In this document: piece after piece, positions 8,336-17,075 of the stretch
Layout of the letters: every line of letters begins with the position of its first letter
How positions within the stretch are numbered: position 1 is the first letter of the stretch
DNA from: Pseudomonas sp. JQ170C
GTDB lineage: Bacteria; Pseudomonadota; Gammaproteobacteria; Pseudomonadales; Pseudomonadaceae
Direction: 5' to 3'
NCBI RefSeq assembly: GCF_035581345.1
Contig: NZ_CP141608.1
Location: 3,936,501 to 4,000,500, forward strand
DNA: 64,000 bases
Made by a program: the position numbers and the translations under genes
Notes under the pieces: model-generated
What the model was told of the DNA's origin: nothing
What the model saw: only the letters and a program-made list of their open reading frames with translations
The model's database searches: none

Positions 8336-9253
8336 ATGCTTCGCTCCGCCCTCGCCCGCCGTGTTCTGAGCCTGTTGATCGCCTGCGCCCTGCCAACCCT
8401 GGCCCTGGCCGACAACGGCAAGCCGCTGCGTATCGGCATCACCCTGCACCCCTACTACAGCTACGTGAGCAACATTGTCGGCGACAAGGCCGAGGTGGTG
8501 CCGCTGATTCCGGCAGGCTTCAACCCCCACGCCTACGAGCCACGGGCCGAGGACATCAAGCGCATCGGCAGCCTCGACGTGGTGGTGCTCAACGGCATCG
8601 GCCACGATGACTTCGCCGACCGCATGATCGCCGCCAGCGAAAAGCCGCAGATCACCGTGATCGAGTCCAACACCAACGTACCGCTGCTGGCTGCCACCGG
8701 CGTGGCTGCGCGTGGCGCCGGCAAGGTGGTGAACCCGCATACCTTCCTGTCGATCAGCGCCAGCATCGCCCAGGTCAACAACATCGCCCGCGAGCTGGGC
8801 AAGCTCGACCCGGACAACGCCAAGTACTACAGCCAGAACGCCCGCGCCTACGCCAAGCGCCTGCGTAAACTGCGCGCCGACGCCCTGGCCCAGGTCACCG
8901 AAGCGCCGGGCGCGGAGTTCCGCGTGGCCACCATCCACGCCGCCTACGACTACCTGGTGCGCGAGTTCGGCCTGGAAGTCACCGCCGTGGTCGAGCCCGC
9001 CCACGGTATCGAACCCAGCCCAAGCCAGCTGAAAAAGACCATCGACCAGCTCAAGGCCCTGGACGTGAAAGTGATCTTCTCGGAGATGGACTTTCCGTCG
9101 GCCTATGTCGAGACCATCCAGCGCGAGTCGGGGGTGAAGATCTACCCGCTGACTCACATCTCCTACGGCGACTACAGCAAGGAAAAGTACGAGGTGGAGA
9201 TGAAGCGCAACCTCGACACCGTGGTGCGTGCGATCAAGGAGTCCAAGGCATGA
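8336..9253 (+). CDS. fpvC: FpvC: periplasmic metal/ferripyoverdine-binding protein (ZnuA-like)
   Basis: 305-aa solute-binding protein of the cluster A-I metal-binding family. Signal peptide ends near ALALA (residue ~23). Metal-ligand-type histidines are visible in ITLHPYY, NPHAYEP and NPHTFLS, with a late acidic site in FSEMDFPSAYVE. In P. aeruginosa FpvC and FpvF bind pyoverdine/iron in the periplasm. AAGGA precedes the ATG. The stop overlaps fpvD (ATGA). Confidence 0.85.
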   Translation: MLRSALARRVLSLLIACALPTLALADNGKPLRIGITLHPYYSYVSNIVGDKAEVVPLIPAGFNPHAYEPRAEDIKRIGSLDVVVLNGIGHDDFADRMIAASEKPQITVIESNTNVPLLAATGVAARGAGKVVNPHTFLSISASIAQVNNIARELGKLDPDNAKYYSQNARAYAKRLRKLRADALAQVTEAPGAEFRVATIHAAYDYLVREFGLEVTAVVEPAHGIEPSPSQLKKTIDQLKALDVKVIFSEMDFPSAYVETIQRESGVKIYPLTHISYGDYSKEKYEVEMKRNLDTVVRAIKESKA

Positions 9254-9999
9254 CCGTGGCCGAAACCGTCGTCAGCCAGCCCTGCGGGCCGGACATCGAA
9301 TTTGCCGGCATTGACCTGACCCTGGGCCGCACACGGATTCTCGACCAGGTCAGTTTCAAGGTCGCCGCCGGCAGCGTGCATGCTTTGGTGGGCCCCAACG
9401 GCGGCGGCAAGAGCTCGCTGATCAAGACCCTGCTGGGGCAGATGCCGCACCAGGGCCAACTGACCCTGACCTGGCCAGGCGATGCGCAGATCATCGGCTA
9501 CGTGCCCCAGGCACTGGAGTTCGACCGTGGCCTGCCGATGACCGTGGACGACTTCATGGCCGCCATGTGCCAGCGCCGCCCGGCCTTCCTCGGGCTTTCG
9601 CGCAAGGTGGCGCCCGCCATCGACGCAGCGCTTGCGCAGGTCGGCATGCTCGACAAGCGCAAGCGGCGCATGGGCGCGCTGTCCGGTGGCGAGCGCCAGC
9701 GCGTGCTGCTGGCCCAGGGCCTGATCCCGGCGCCGCAACTGCTGGTGCTGGATGAGCCCATGTCGGCGCTGGACGAAGCCGGTATCCAGGTGTTCGAGCG
9801 CCTACTGCTGGACTGGCGCGCCGCCGGCACCACGGTGCTGTGGATCGAGCACGACCTGCAAGCGGTGACACGCCTGGCCGACCGGGTGACAGGCCTGAGC
9901 CGCCGGGTGCTGTTCGACGCCCCGCCCAAGCAGGCCCTGACCCCTGAGCGCCTGCTCAGCCTGTTCTCCATCCATCCGCGCAGCGAGAGCATCGCCTGA
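9250..9999 (+). CDS. fpvD: FpvD: ABC transporter ATP-binding subunit
   Basis: 249-aa ATPase with Walker A (GPNGGGKSS), signature LSGGERQR, Walker B (LLVLDEP) and the H-loop (IEHD). It powers the FpvDE importer at the cytoplasmic face of the inner membrane. Closest families are the metal importers ZnuC/MntB types, consistent with iron released from pyoverdine. It starts at the fpvC stop (ATGA) and its stop shares the A of the fpvE start (TGATG). Confidence 0.88.
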   Translation: MTVAETVVSQPCGPDIEFAGIDLTLGRTRILDQVSFKVAAGSVHALVGPNGGGKSSLIKTLLGQMPHQGQLTLTWPGDAQIIGYVPQALEFDRGLPMTVDDFMAAMCQRRPAFLGLSRKVAPAIDAALAQVGMLDKRKRRMGALSGGERQRVLLAQGLIPAPQLLVLDEPMSALDEAGIQVFERLLLDWRAAGTTVLWIEHDLQAVTRLADRVTGLSRRVLFDAPPKQALTPERLLSLFSIHPRSESIA

Positions 10000-10898
10000 T
10001 GAACTACGAAGAATTCCGCCTGCTGATCCAGGCGTGGGCCAACGCCGGCTACCTGCCCGAAGCCCTGGCCTACGGCTTTGTGGTCAACGCCTTGCTCGCG
10101 GGCCTGATGATCGGCCCGGTGCTGGGCGGCCTGGGCACGCTGGTCGTGGTCAAGCGCTTTGCCTTCTTCTCCGAAGCGGTGGGCCATGCGGCGCTGACCG
10201 GCGTGGCCATCGGCATCCTGCTGGGCGAGCCCTACACCGGCCCCTACGGCAGCCTGTTCGGCTACTGCCTGCTGTTCGGCATCCTGCTCAACTTCCTGCG
10301 CAACCGCACGGGGCTGTCGCCCGACACCCTGATCGGCGTGTTCCTGTCGGTGTCCCTGGCCCTGGGCGCGAGCCTGTTGTTGATGCTGGCCGGCAAGATC
10401 AACGTACACATTCTCGAGAACGTACTGTTCGGTTCAGTGCTCACCGTCAATCCCCAGGACCTGCTGGTGCTCGGCATTGTCGGCAGCCTGGTGCTGGCCC
10501 TGGCCCTGCCGCTGTACAACCGCATCATCCTGGCCAGCTTCAACCCGCAACTGGCGGCGGTGCGAGGTGTGGCCGTAAAGCGCCTGGACTACTTGTTCGT
10601 GGTGCTGGTGACCCTGGTGACCGTGGCGGCGGTGAAAGTGATCGGGGCGATCCTGGTGGGCGCACTGCTGGTGATCCCGGCGGCGGCGGCGCGGTTGGTC
10701 AGCCAGTCGCTCAAGGGTTTCTTCTGGGCGTCGGTGCTGATCGCCACCTTGAGCACCCTGGCCGGCATCCTGCTGCCGATCGTGTTCGACCTGCCGGTGC
10801 CTTCCGGTGCGGCGATCATCCTCGTCTCCGGTGCCTTTTTCGCACTCGCCGCACTGGCGCGCGGCCTTGTTCCACGCCTGCAAGGAAACCCGGCATGA
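9999..10898 (+). CDS. fpvE: FpvE: ABC transporter permease (ABC-3 family)
   Basis: 299-aa permease of the ZnuB/MntB type with about eight to nine membrane helices; the AAAARLVSQSLKGFF segment is the coupling region. It forms the channel of FpvDE. Translationally coupled at both ends (TGATG with fpvD, ATGA with fpvF). Confidence 0.87.
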   Translation: MNYEEFRLLIQAWANAGYLPEALAYGFVVNALLAGLMIGPVLGGLGTLVVVKRFAFFSEAVGHAALTGVAIGILLGEPYTGPYGSLFGYCLLFGILLNFLRNRTGLSPDTLIGVFLSVSLALGASLLLMLAGKINVHILENVLFGSVLTVNPQDLLVLGIVGSLVLALALPLYNRIILASFNPQLAAVRGVAVKRLDYLFVVLVTLVTVAAVKVIGAILVGALLVIPAAAARLVSQSLKGFFWASVLIATLSTLAGILLPIVFDLPVPSGAAIILVSGAFFALAALARGLVPRLQGNPA

Positions 10899-11803
10899 CC
10901 TTCAAACTCCAGCACCTGTGCCTGGCCCTGGCGCTCGCCGGCCTGCCCTCCCTGGGCCTGGCCCAGAACGCACCGGCCGCCCCTCGGCAACAGGCCGCTA
11001 CGACCACCGTTCTGGCCGCCCTTCCCGTTACCCACGCCCTGGCAGCCGCGCTGCTCGACGGTACCAGCGTCAAACTGCAACGCGCGGCACCGGCGAACAT
11101 TCCGGCTTCGCGCCAGCCGTCGTACTTCAGCGGCCGGGGTGGCGCCAGCCTGCAAAAGGCCGCAAGCCAGGCCGATGCAGTCATCGCCCTGCGCTCGATC
11201 TGGGGCGATGACCCGCTGTACCCGATGGCCCGGCGCACTAACATCCGCATTATCGAAATCGACGCCGCCCGCCCGGTAGACGGCGCCTTGCCGGGGATTG
11301 CCGTACAGGGCAGCAACGCCTTTGCCGCCTACCCCTGGCTGAACCCGACCAACCTGGGGCGCATGGCCGACGTCCTCGCCAACGACCTCGGGCGCTTGAG
11401 CCCGAGCGACCAACCGAAAATCCAGACCAACCTTGCCAGCCTCAAGCGCCAGTTGCTGGAACTGAGCGCCGACAGCGAGTCGCGCCTGGCCGAGGCGGAC
11501 AACCTCAGCGTGATTAACCTGTCAGATCGACTGGACTACCTGATCAGCGGCCTGAACCTCGACCTGATCGACCACCCGCGCCTGGCCGACGACCAATGGG
11601 ACGCCGCTGCGCTCAAAGGCTTGGGGGATGAACTCAAAGCACAGGACGTGGCGCTGGTGATGCACCACAAACAACCGAGCAAGGACGTCGCGGACGTGAT
11701 TGCCGCGAGCGGTGCGAAACTGCTGGTGATCGACACCGATCCACAGGACACCCTGGTTGGGTTGAAGGCCAGTGTCGAGCACGTGGTAGAGGCTTTGCAG
11801 TAA
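10895..11803 (+). CDS. fpvF: FpvF: second periplasmic binding protein of the Fpv system
   Basis: 302-aa cluster A-I-like binding protein with a signal peptide (LCLALALAGLPSLGLA, cut near residue 23). P. aeruginosa FpvF (PA2410) binds pyoverdine together with FpvC. Compared with FpvC the histidine ligand set is poor (VTHALAA, MHHKQPS), so it may bind the siderophore rather than bare metal. ATG 10895 overlaps the fpvE stop; the longer open frame upstream of it is an out-of-frame shadow of fpvE. Confidence 0.8.
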   Translation: MTFKLQHLCLALALAGLPSLGLAQNAPAAPRQQAATTTVLAALPVTHALAAALLDGTSVKLQRAAPANIPASRQPSYFSGRGGASLQKAASQADAVIALRSIWGDDPLYPMARRTNIRIIEIDAARPVDGALPGIAVQGSNAFAAYPWLNPTNLGRMADVLANDLGRLSPSDQPKIQTNLASLKRQLLELSADSESRLAEADNLSVINLSDRLDYLISGLNLDLIDHPRLADDQWDAAALKGLGDELKAQDVALVMHHKQPSKDVADVIAASGAKLLVIDTDPQDTLVGLKASVEHVVEALQ

Positions 11804-11844
11804 TCGCTGGCTTGCCCTGCGATAGCAATTCCACAGATACATCG

Positions 11845-12160
11845 CATCGCGGGGCAAGCCCGCTCCTACCGAGCTCGATCTGTGGGAGCGGGCTTGCCCC
11901 GCGATGGATCGTGAATCTTGCCGACAGACCCATGCCTGCCGGTAATCCTGCTTCACCGTTGCACCTAGGTGTGCATGACTCAGGGGCCTCATCGCGGGGC
12001 AAGCCCGCTCCTACCGAGCTCGATCTGTGGGAGCGGGCTTGCCCCGCGATGGATCGTGAATCTTGCCGACAGATCCATGCCTGCCTGCAATCCTGTTTCA
12101 CCGTTGCACCTGGATGTGCACGACTCAGGGGCCTCATCGCGGGGCAAGCCCGCTCCTACC
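11845..12160. repeat. REP array: two tandem 145-bp units plus a partial third
   Basis: The gap between fpvF and the next gene (11804-12155) holds no gene. Units start at 11845, 11990 and 12135 (exact 145-bp steps). Each full unit carries two inverted REP arms (CGCGGGGCAAGCCCGCTCC and its complement) around a short spacer and a ~75-bp linker. The last arm supplies the TAG stop of the convergent DUF1615 gene. Confidence 0.9.
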
Positions 12161-13235
12161 GTTTCATGCACCGCTCATAGCGCTCATCCACCCGCTTGGC
12201 AAACCAGGCCGTGGTCAACTTGCGGGTAATCTTCGGGCTCTTCAATTCGATGCCCGGCAACTGCGCCCGCGGCAACTGCTTGCCCGCCTTCCCCTCAGCC
12301 AGTGCATAAACCCCGCTGTACAATCGCGTCTGCTCGAACGCCAGGCTATCGCCCTGCTCCAACTGGCTGCGAATACTCGGGTTACGCAGATCAAGCTGCT
12401 CCCCCAACCGCCGCGCCGCCTTCTCGGTCGTGCCCGGAAAAATCGCCCCCGGCGCAATCAGGTCCCCATCCAGGGCCAGGGTCACCCCACTGGCCCGGCT
12501 CAGGGCACTCTGGAACGCCGCATTGCGACTGGCGTACCACCCGGCATTGAAGTCGGCAAACCGGTACAACTGGCGCTCGTAGTGGCTGGGGTACCCGAGC
12601 AAATGAGCAATGCCGAAGTACATCCCGCCACGCCGACTGAACACCTCCTGGCGAATCGTCCCCGAATGGCTGTAGGGATACCCCTGCGCATGGCGCTCGG
12701 CAAAGTCGATACTGACCTGCATCGGCCCACCGGTATGGACCGGGTTCAAGTCGCCCAGCAAAGTGCGCCCCAGCGGCACTGTACCGATCAGGTCATCGAA
12801 GATCGCACTGAGTTGCTTCTCGCTGCGCACCCCGTTCAAGCGCTGGCTGTACGTCTGGCCATTGGGCGAACGCGTCTGCAGGGCCGCGTTCACCAGCATC
12901 TGCGGGATGTGCAGACTGGCGGCGCGACGGTCGATTTCCTGGCGGGCAATGCGGCCAAGCCCCGGCACTTGCGGGTCGGCCTGGAAGGTGGACTCCTGCT
13001 CGGTCACCGCCAGCACGGCGCACAGGTTGGAGCGGCTGGGGGTGATCTTCTGCGTGGTGAAGGCCGTCTGGATATCCCGGGCCCAGCCTTCACGGTCCTG
13101 GGTGGATGCCGGCAACAAACGCAGGATCTGCGCCCGCACCTTGGCGGGGTCGCTTTCCGGTGCCTCGCGCTGGGTGACGCAACCCTGCACCGTCAGCAGC
13201 ACCACAATCGCCAACAACCATCCCCTGACCCGCAT
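12156..13235 (-). CDS. DUF1615 lipoprotein
   Basis: 359 aa with a lipoprotein signal: MRVRGWLLAIVVLLTVQGC, cysteine at residue 19. The remainder matches the DUF1615 family, of unknown biochemical function, found in Proteobacteria; the region with TEQESTF and the later HYERQLYRFADFNAGWYASRNAAF hint at a lysozyme-like or peptidoglycan-related fold, which is speculative. Its stop codon TAG is the first bases of a REP arm (12156-12158). Convergent with fpvF across the REP array. Confidence 0.8.
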   Translation of the reverse strand: MRVRGWLLAIVVLLTVQGCVTQREAPESDPAKVRAQILRLLPASTQDREGWARDIQTAFTTQKITPSRSNLCAVLAVTEQESTFQADPQVPGLGRIARQEIDRRAASLHIPQMLVNAALQTRSPNGQTYSQRLNGVRSEKQLSAIFDDLIGTVPLGRTLLGDLNPVHTGGPMQVSIDFAERHAQGYPYSHSGTIRQEVFSRRGGMYFGIAHLLGYPSHYERQLYRFADFNAGWYASRNAAFQSALSRASGVTLALDGDLIAPGAIFPGTTEKAARRLGEQLDLRNPSIRSQLEQGDSLAFEQTRLYSGVYALAEGKAGKQLPRAQLPGIELKSPKITRKLTTAWFAKRVDERYERCMKR

Positions 13236-13310
13236 GTACCGCCCTCGCCTTGTGCTCGATCAGCAGCACAGTAGCGAGGGCCGGGGCCGACTGCAATCAA
13301 GCACTGGCCC

Positions 13311-14648
13311 TTACTGGAAGTTGAAGCTGTACGAGACCGGCAAGTGATCGGAGGGCCCGGCCACGCCGACCCGACCAGGGTTCGACGGCCCGGCCGTGCC
13401 ATTGCTGACGGCATAGTCGAGCATGTTCTGCGGGGCGACACTGGGGTGGGTGCTGCCGTTGGCCGGGATGACCTGGGCGATGTCCGGTGGCGAGACCCAT
13501 TCGCCACGATCCGGGTGCAGAGCATCAGCCGTGCGTGGGTCGCGGTTGAAGTCGCCCAGCATGACGTAGGGCGTACTGGCATGCCAGCTGACTTCCCGCA
13601 ACAGCCTCGGCGCGTTGACCCCGCCACCGGAAACGGCATGAAGGTTGGCCACCACAATGTCCTCCACCAGCCCCTGCAATCGCAGGCGCAACCCCAGCAC
13701 GGGGCGGATGGGGGGTACCTGGGGATCGCTTGGTATGCCATCGGCAATGACCAGCGCCGACTGGATGCTCAGGTTCGCCCGCTCGGCCACCACGATGGCA
13801 AGGTTCACGCGTATACGTTGAACATTGAGAAAGAACAATTGGTAGCCCTCGGGACGGCTTGCAGATCCCCCCGACCAACGATAGTGGTTGACCTCGTGCT
13901 GCTGGCCGAACTGATCGTCAATGCGCATCCGCTCCAGATGCTGTGCGGAAAAAGGCGCGACACCCGCTTCCTGCAAAACCACCACATCGTGCTCACGGGC
14001 CAGCTGGAGCACCCGTGTGCGCCACTTGTAGTCGGTTGATTGCGCCCCACCCTGCAGATTCCAGGTGGCCGCTCGCAGGGCAATCGGGGCACCGGCCCGA
14101 TTGATACGACCGATCTCGATCTGTGCCCCCCCGGCTCGCTCGCTCACCCGGGCGTGATGGTAGTCGCGTACCGCACCGTTCAAGCGTACATACGCATGCC
14201 AGGGTCCGAAGGCCGCACCGACGATAATCTGCAGCATGCGCAAGGCATCGAACGCATCGAGGCTGTGCGGCCCGTCCTGGCTGCGCAGCCCATTCATCAG
14301 CAAGGCATGATGAAATCGGTAGAGCATGAGCAACACGGCCAGGCTTGTGGCACGCGGTGCACCAGCAATTGCCGTGATCACACGCTGCTCGTTGTAGCGA
14401 CGCTGCAGCACGCGGGTAACGGCGCTGGCGTAGCTGGCCTGCAGCGCCTGGTTACTGCTGCGCATGAACAGTGAGGACAACCGCGAAGCCAGGTAGGCGC
14501 TGGTGGGAGGCGCCTCATCCGGCGCACGGGCCAGCAACTCGACGATTTCCCCAACAATGAAATCAATCTGCGTTTCCAAGGGGTCGGAAGACAGCCCGGC
14601 AATCAACAAGTGGTCAATGTAGTGGCGAACATCCTGGTTCACTGGCAT
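13311..14648 (-). CDS. CdtB-like nuclease with an unusual N-terminal domain (putative genotoxin)
   Basis: 445 aa. Residues ~190-445 follow cytolethal distending toxin subunit B, a DNase I-like nuclease: TWNLQG (195-200), LQEAG with Glu227, SRP (264-266), RVNLAIV (280-286), NLHAVSGGG with His337, GDFNR with Asp366/Asn368, MLDYA with Asp411 and SDHLP with Asp434/His435. All metal- and phosphate-binding residues of the family appear intact. Residues 1-~185 are an extra, mostly helical domain of unknown role; classical CdtB is ~270 aa with a signal peptide, whereas none is visible here. ATG 14648 is preferred to TTG 14654; AAAGG lies upstream. CdtA/CdtC are absent; the upstream gene in the same unit encodes a beta-propeller-like protein. 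Confidence 0.85.
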   Translation of the reverse strand: MPVNQDVRHYIDHLLIAGLSSDPLETQIDFIVGEIVELLARAPDEAPPTSAYLASRLSSLFMRSSNQALQASYASAVTRVLQRRYNEQRVITAIAGAPRATSLAVLLMLYRFHHALLMNGLRSQDGPHSLDAFDALRMLQIIVGAAFGPWHAYVRLNGAVRDYHHARVSERAGGAQIEIGRINRAGAPIALRAATWNLQGGAQSTDYKWRTRVLQLAREHDVVVLQEAGVAPFSAQHLERMRIDDQFGQQHEVNHYRWSGGSASRPEGYQLFFLNVQRIRVNLAIVVAERANLSIQSALVIADGIPSDPQVPPIRPVLGLRLRLQGLVEDIVVANLHAVSGGGVNAPRLLREVSWHASTPYVMLGDFNRDPRTADALHPDRGEWVSPPDIAQVIPANGSTHPSVAPQNMLDYAVSNGTAGPSNPGRVGVAGPSDHLPVSYSFNFQ

Positions 14649-14693
14649 GAGCAATGGCCTTTATCAAGGGACAATGAAGTGGCGTGGTACACG

Positions 14694-15572
14694 TCAGTCC
14701 TGACCGTGGTACAGCACATACAAAATGCCGTCCTGCACCGCCATGGAAACCCGAAACTTCGCCCCCAGGTTCAGACTGGTATCCGGCTCACTGATTACAT
14801 TGCCATCGTAGCCATACAGATCGATCGCACGCGCACTCAGATTGCCTTTCCAGCCACTGAATGCCACCTTCAACAAGCCATTGTGAATCGCCAGCCCTGG
14901 CGGGCTTGAATAGTCCCTCGCGATCCATGTCCTGGCGCGCGTCCAGGCGGTGTCGCCATCGAACTTGATCAACAACGAACCTTTGCCAAGTTCGTTATTG
15001 GCCACCAGATGAATCAACCCCTGATAACTGATAGCCACCGGATCCAACGCACAGGAAAGGTTAAGCGAATCGTCAATCTTGACGGGCTTTGCTTCGCTCC
15101 AGGTCACCATGTCGCGGGTGGACTTCCACAGCACCGTGGTGCTATCCGGCTCCTTGTAGAACATGTAGAGCTGCCCATTGTGCTCCACCAGGCTGGGCCC
15201 GCCGACGAACTGTGCCGCGAACTCAGTCACGGTGAAGCGCCCGGTCAAATCATCGTACTCGGCCAGATGAGCTGAAACACTCTGCTCCCGCACGATGTGC
15301 CGACCGCTGCAGAGCACATAGAGCTTGTTGCGGAAGACAAAAACAGCGGGCGATCCAGAGAGGCTGACGGCGCCCACTTCAAGCGGATTGCCCCAGCCCG
15401 CGGCAGAGGGTTTGGAAATGAACTTGACGTTTTGGTCGCTACCCTCGGCGATATAAGCACAAAACAAAGTGCCCTTGTAATTGACCACGCAGCAATCAGA
15501 CTTTATATCGGCCGGTGTAGCATACGAGTTGTTCAAAATGCCGAAGCGACTTACTGTGTACCAGCACTTCAT
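14694..15572 (-). CDS. Beta-propeller-like protein, first gene of the CdtB-like unit
   Basis: 292 aa. Five to six degenerate repeats of ~45-50 residues share a core of small-hydrophobic strand, N/D-G turn and L-Y strand: NYKGTLFCAYI, VFRNKLYVLCS, EHNGQLYMFYK, SYQGLIHLVAN, IHNGLLKVAFS and QDGILYVLYHG. This is typical of sialidase- or glycan-binding-type propellers. No signal peptide or membrane segment is seen. ATG 15572 follows AAGGGG by ~9 nt; the 45-nt gap to the CdtB-like gene on the same strand suggests co-transcription. A receptor- or sugar-binding partner for the nuclease is a reasonable inference, not shown. Confidence 0.7.
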   Translation of the reverse strand: MKCWYTVSRFGILNNSYATPADIKSDCCVVNYKGTLFCAYIAEGSDQNVKFISKPSAAGWGNPLEVGAVSLSGSPAVFVFRNKLYVLCSGRHIVREQSVSAHLAEYDDLTGRFTVTEFAAQFVGGPSLVEHNGQLYMFYKEPDSTTVLWKSTRDMVTWSEAKPVKIDDSLNLSCALDPVAISYQGLIHLVANNELGKGSLLIKFDGDTAWTRARTWIARDYSSPPGLAIHNGLLKVAFSGWKGNLSARAIDLYGYDGNVISEPDTSLNLGAKFRVSMAVQDGILYVLYHGQD

Positions 15573-15664
15573 AATGGTCGACCCCTTGAATGAGGGCCCA
15601 GTAGACCTTGCGTCATACCTGCACAAGCAGTTGGAAATCGTTCGCGGCGCTCACACGGCAGAAC

Positions 15665-16216
15665 TCAAACATCCCCCGGCACGATGTAGTTTTTGCTGAT
15701 ATGCCGGAACTGCTCATGGCTGGAACTTTCCATCCACTCGAACAGCACCATCTCCCGGGTAACGATCTGCGCCCCGGCATCACGCATGCGCGCGATACCG
15801 GCCGCCTTGCTGGCACTGGTGCGGCTGTCACAGGCATCCTCGACCACGAACACCTGCTTGCCCAGCTCACGCAGGCCGAGCACGGTTTGCAGCACGCACA
15901 CGTGGGTTTCCATGCCGCAAACAACCACCTGCTCGCGGGCCAGCAGCGAGGCCGGCAGGCAGTTGGCGGCGACGCAGGAGAAGTGCAGCTTTTCCACCAC
16001 CTGCGCTGCGGGCGAAGCCTCGATCAGCGCCGCCACGGTGTGGCCCAGCCCCTTGGGGTACTGCTCGGAAAACACCGTGGGTACGCCCAGGGCATGCGTA
16101 GCAGCCAGCAGCCAGCGGGTGCGGGCCAGGGTGCCGGCCGGATCGCTGACGGCACCAATGAGCTTGTCCTGCACATCAATGACCAGCAGGCTGGCCTGGT
16201 TAGGCTTGATCAACAT
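15665..16216 (-). CDS. Isochorismatase-family hydrolase
   Basis: 183-aa cysteine hydrolase of the isochorismatase/nicotinamidase/YcaC superfamily. The triad is Asp14 (VIDVQDK), Lys76 (VEKLHFS) and Cys107 (ETHVCVLQT). GAGGTG sits ~6 nt before the ATG. The substrate cannot be told; homologues annotated as hydrolases of cyclic or linear amides are common. It starts divergently from the UPF0149 gene and ends 92 nt from the start of the propeller gene. Confidence 0.88.
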   Translation of the reverse strand: MLIKPNQASLLVIDVQDKLIGAVSDPAGTLARTRWLLAATHALGVPTVFSEQYPKGLGHTVAALIEASPAAQVVEKLHFSCVAANCLPASLLAREQVVVCGMETHVCVLQTVLGLRELGKQVFVVEDACDSRTSASKAAGIARMRDAGAQIVTREMVLFEWMESSSHEQFRHISKNYIVPGDV

Positions 16217-16407
16217 CCCTTACACCTCGTCATGAGTGAGCCGCCAAGGCTCGCCCACCACGGCCATGGCGTCAATAATGACGGCCTGGCATTGCTGCGC
16301 TTCGCGCCGAAAAGTGACAGCCCAGCGCACCCCGGACTGGAAAAATTCGTCGCAAAGCGCCATCCTCCCCGCCTTTTTTCACGCTCACCTCGCCAAGGAC
16401 CCTGTTT

Positions 16408-16962
16408 ATGCAAGCCCAACCCCTGACCCCCAGCGAGTTCGAGTACATCGAAGACATCTTGCTCAAGTACGGTGACGACCACTCCGTGCTCAACCCCTCC
16501 GAGCTCGACGGCTACTTCACCGCGCTGGTCTCGAGCCCTGCGCAGGTGGACATCGCCGAATGGTTCCCGGCCATCTGGGGCAGCAACACTCCGGAGTGGC
16601 AAAAGCCGGAAGAATGCCGCCGCTTCATCGACCTGTGCGTGCGCCACCTCAACACCCTGGCCAGCCAGCTCGCTACCGCGCCCGAGGCATTCAAGGCGCG
16701 CTTCGAGCAAACCGAACACCGCGGCCAACCACTGACCCTGGCCGAAGAATGGTGCTTTGGCTATGTGCGTGGCGTGGCCGTCGGCAACTGGCCGGCACTG
16801 ACCGAGCCACTGGCGGGCCGCCTGCAACTGATCACGGACTGCGCCGAGCAGGACAACTACGAGCTGCCGGTGGATTTCGACGTAGTGCTGCATCGCCAGC
16901 GCGTGGCGGCCATTGAACCGGCTGCACGGGCATTGCATGACTATTGGGTAGCGCAACGCTGA
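16408..16962 (+). CDS. UPF0149/YecA family protein
   Basis: 184 aa. It begins with the LTPSEFEYIEDILLKYGDDHSVLNPSELDGYFTALVSSP-type pattern (residues 6-44), where the LDGYFTAL core is diagnostic for UPF0149/YgfB-YecA. It lacks the C-terminal SEC-C zinc motif of E. coli YecA. Function is unknown. A GCCGCAGCC hairpin follows the gene. Confidence 0.85.
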   Translation: MQAQPLTPSEFEYIEDILLKYGDDHSVLNPSELDGYFTALVSSPAQVDIAEWFPAIWGSNTPEWQKPEECRRFIDLCVRHLNTLASQLATAPEAFKARFEQTEHRGQPLTLAEEWCFGYVRGVAVGNWPALTEPLAGRLQLITDCAEQDNYELPVDFDVVLHRQRVAAIEPAARALHDYWVAQR

Positions 16963-16969
16963 TTCACTT

Positions 16970-16991
16970 GCCGCAGCCACCAGGCTGCGGC
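16970..16991 (+). terminator. Hairpin after the UPF0149 gene
   Basis: GCCGCAGCC-ACCA-GGCTGCGGC forms a perfect 9-bp stem with a 4-nt loop, 8 nt after the stop codon. There is no U-tract beyond TT, so intrinsic termination is only probable. Confidence 0.5.
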
Positions 16992-17075
16992 TTCAGGCGA
17001 ATGCACCGAGGATGGCTATAGTCATTGACTGACTCTTTTGCCATGCCCATCCGACTCTTTTCAGAGAGGTGCCCC

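Noticed and set aside
10034..10894. N-terminal extension of FpvF in a long frame
   Set aside because: It is fpvE read out of frame; ATG 10895 starts directly at a signal peptide and overlaps the fpvE stop in the operon's usual way.
13236..16407. CdtA or CdtC homologues near the CdtB-like gene
   Set aside because: Neighbouring genes were read on both strands; none has a ricin-type lectin pattern. The only candidate partner is the propeller-like protein.
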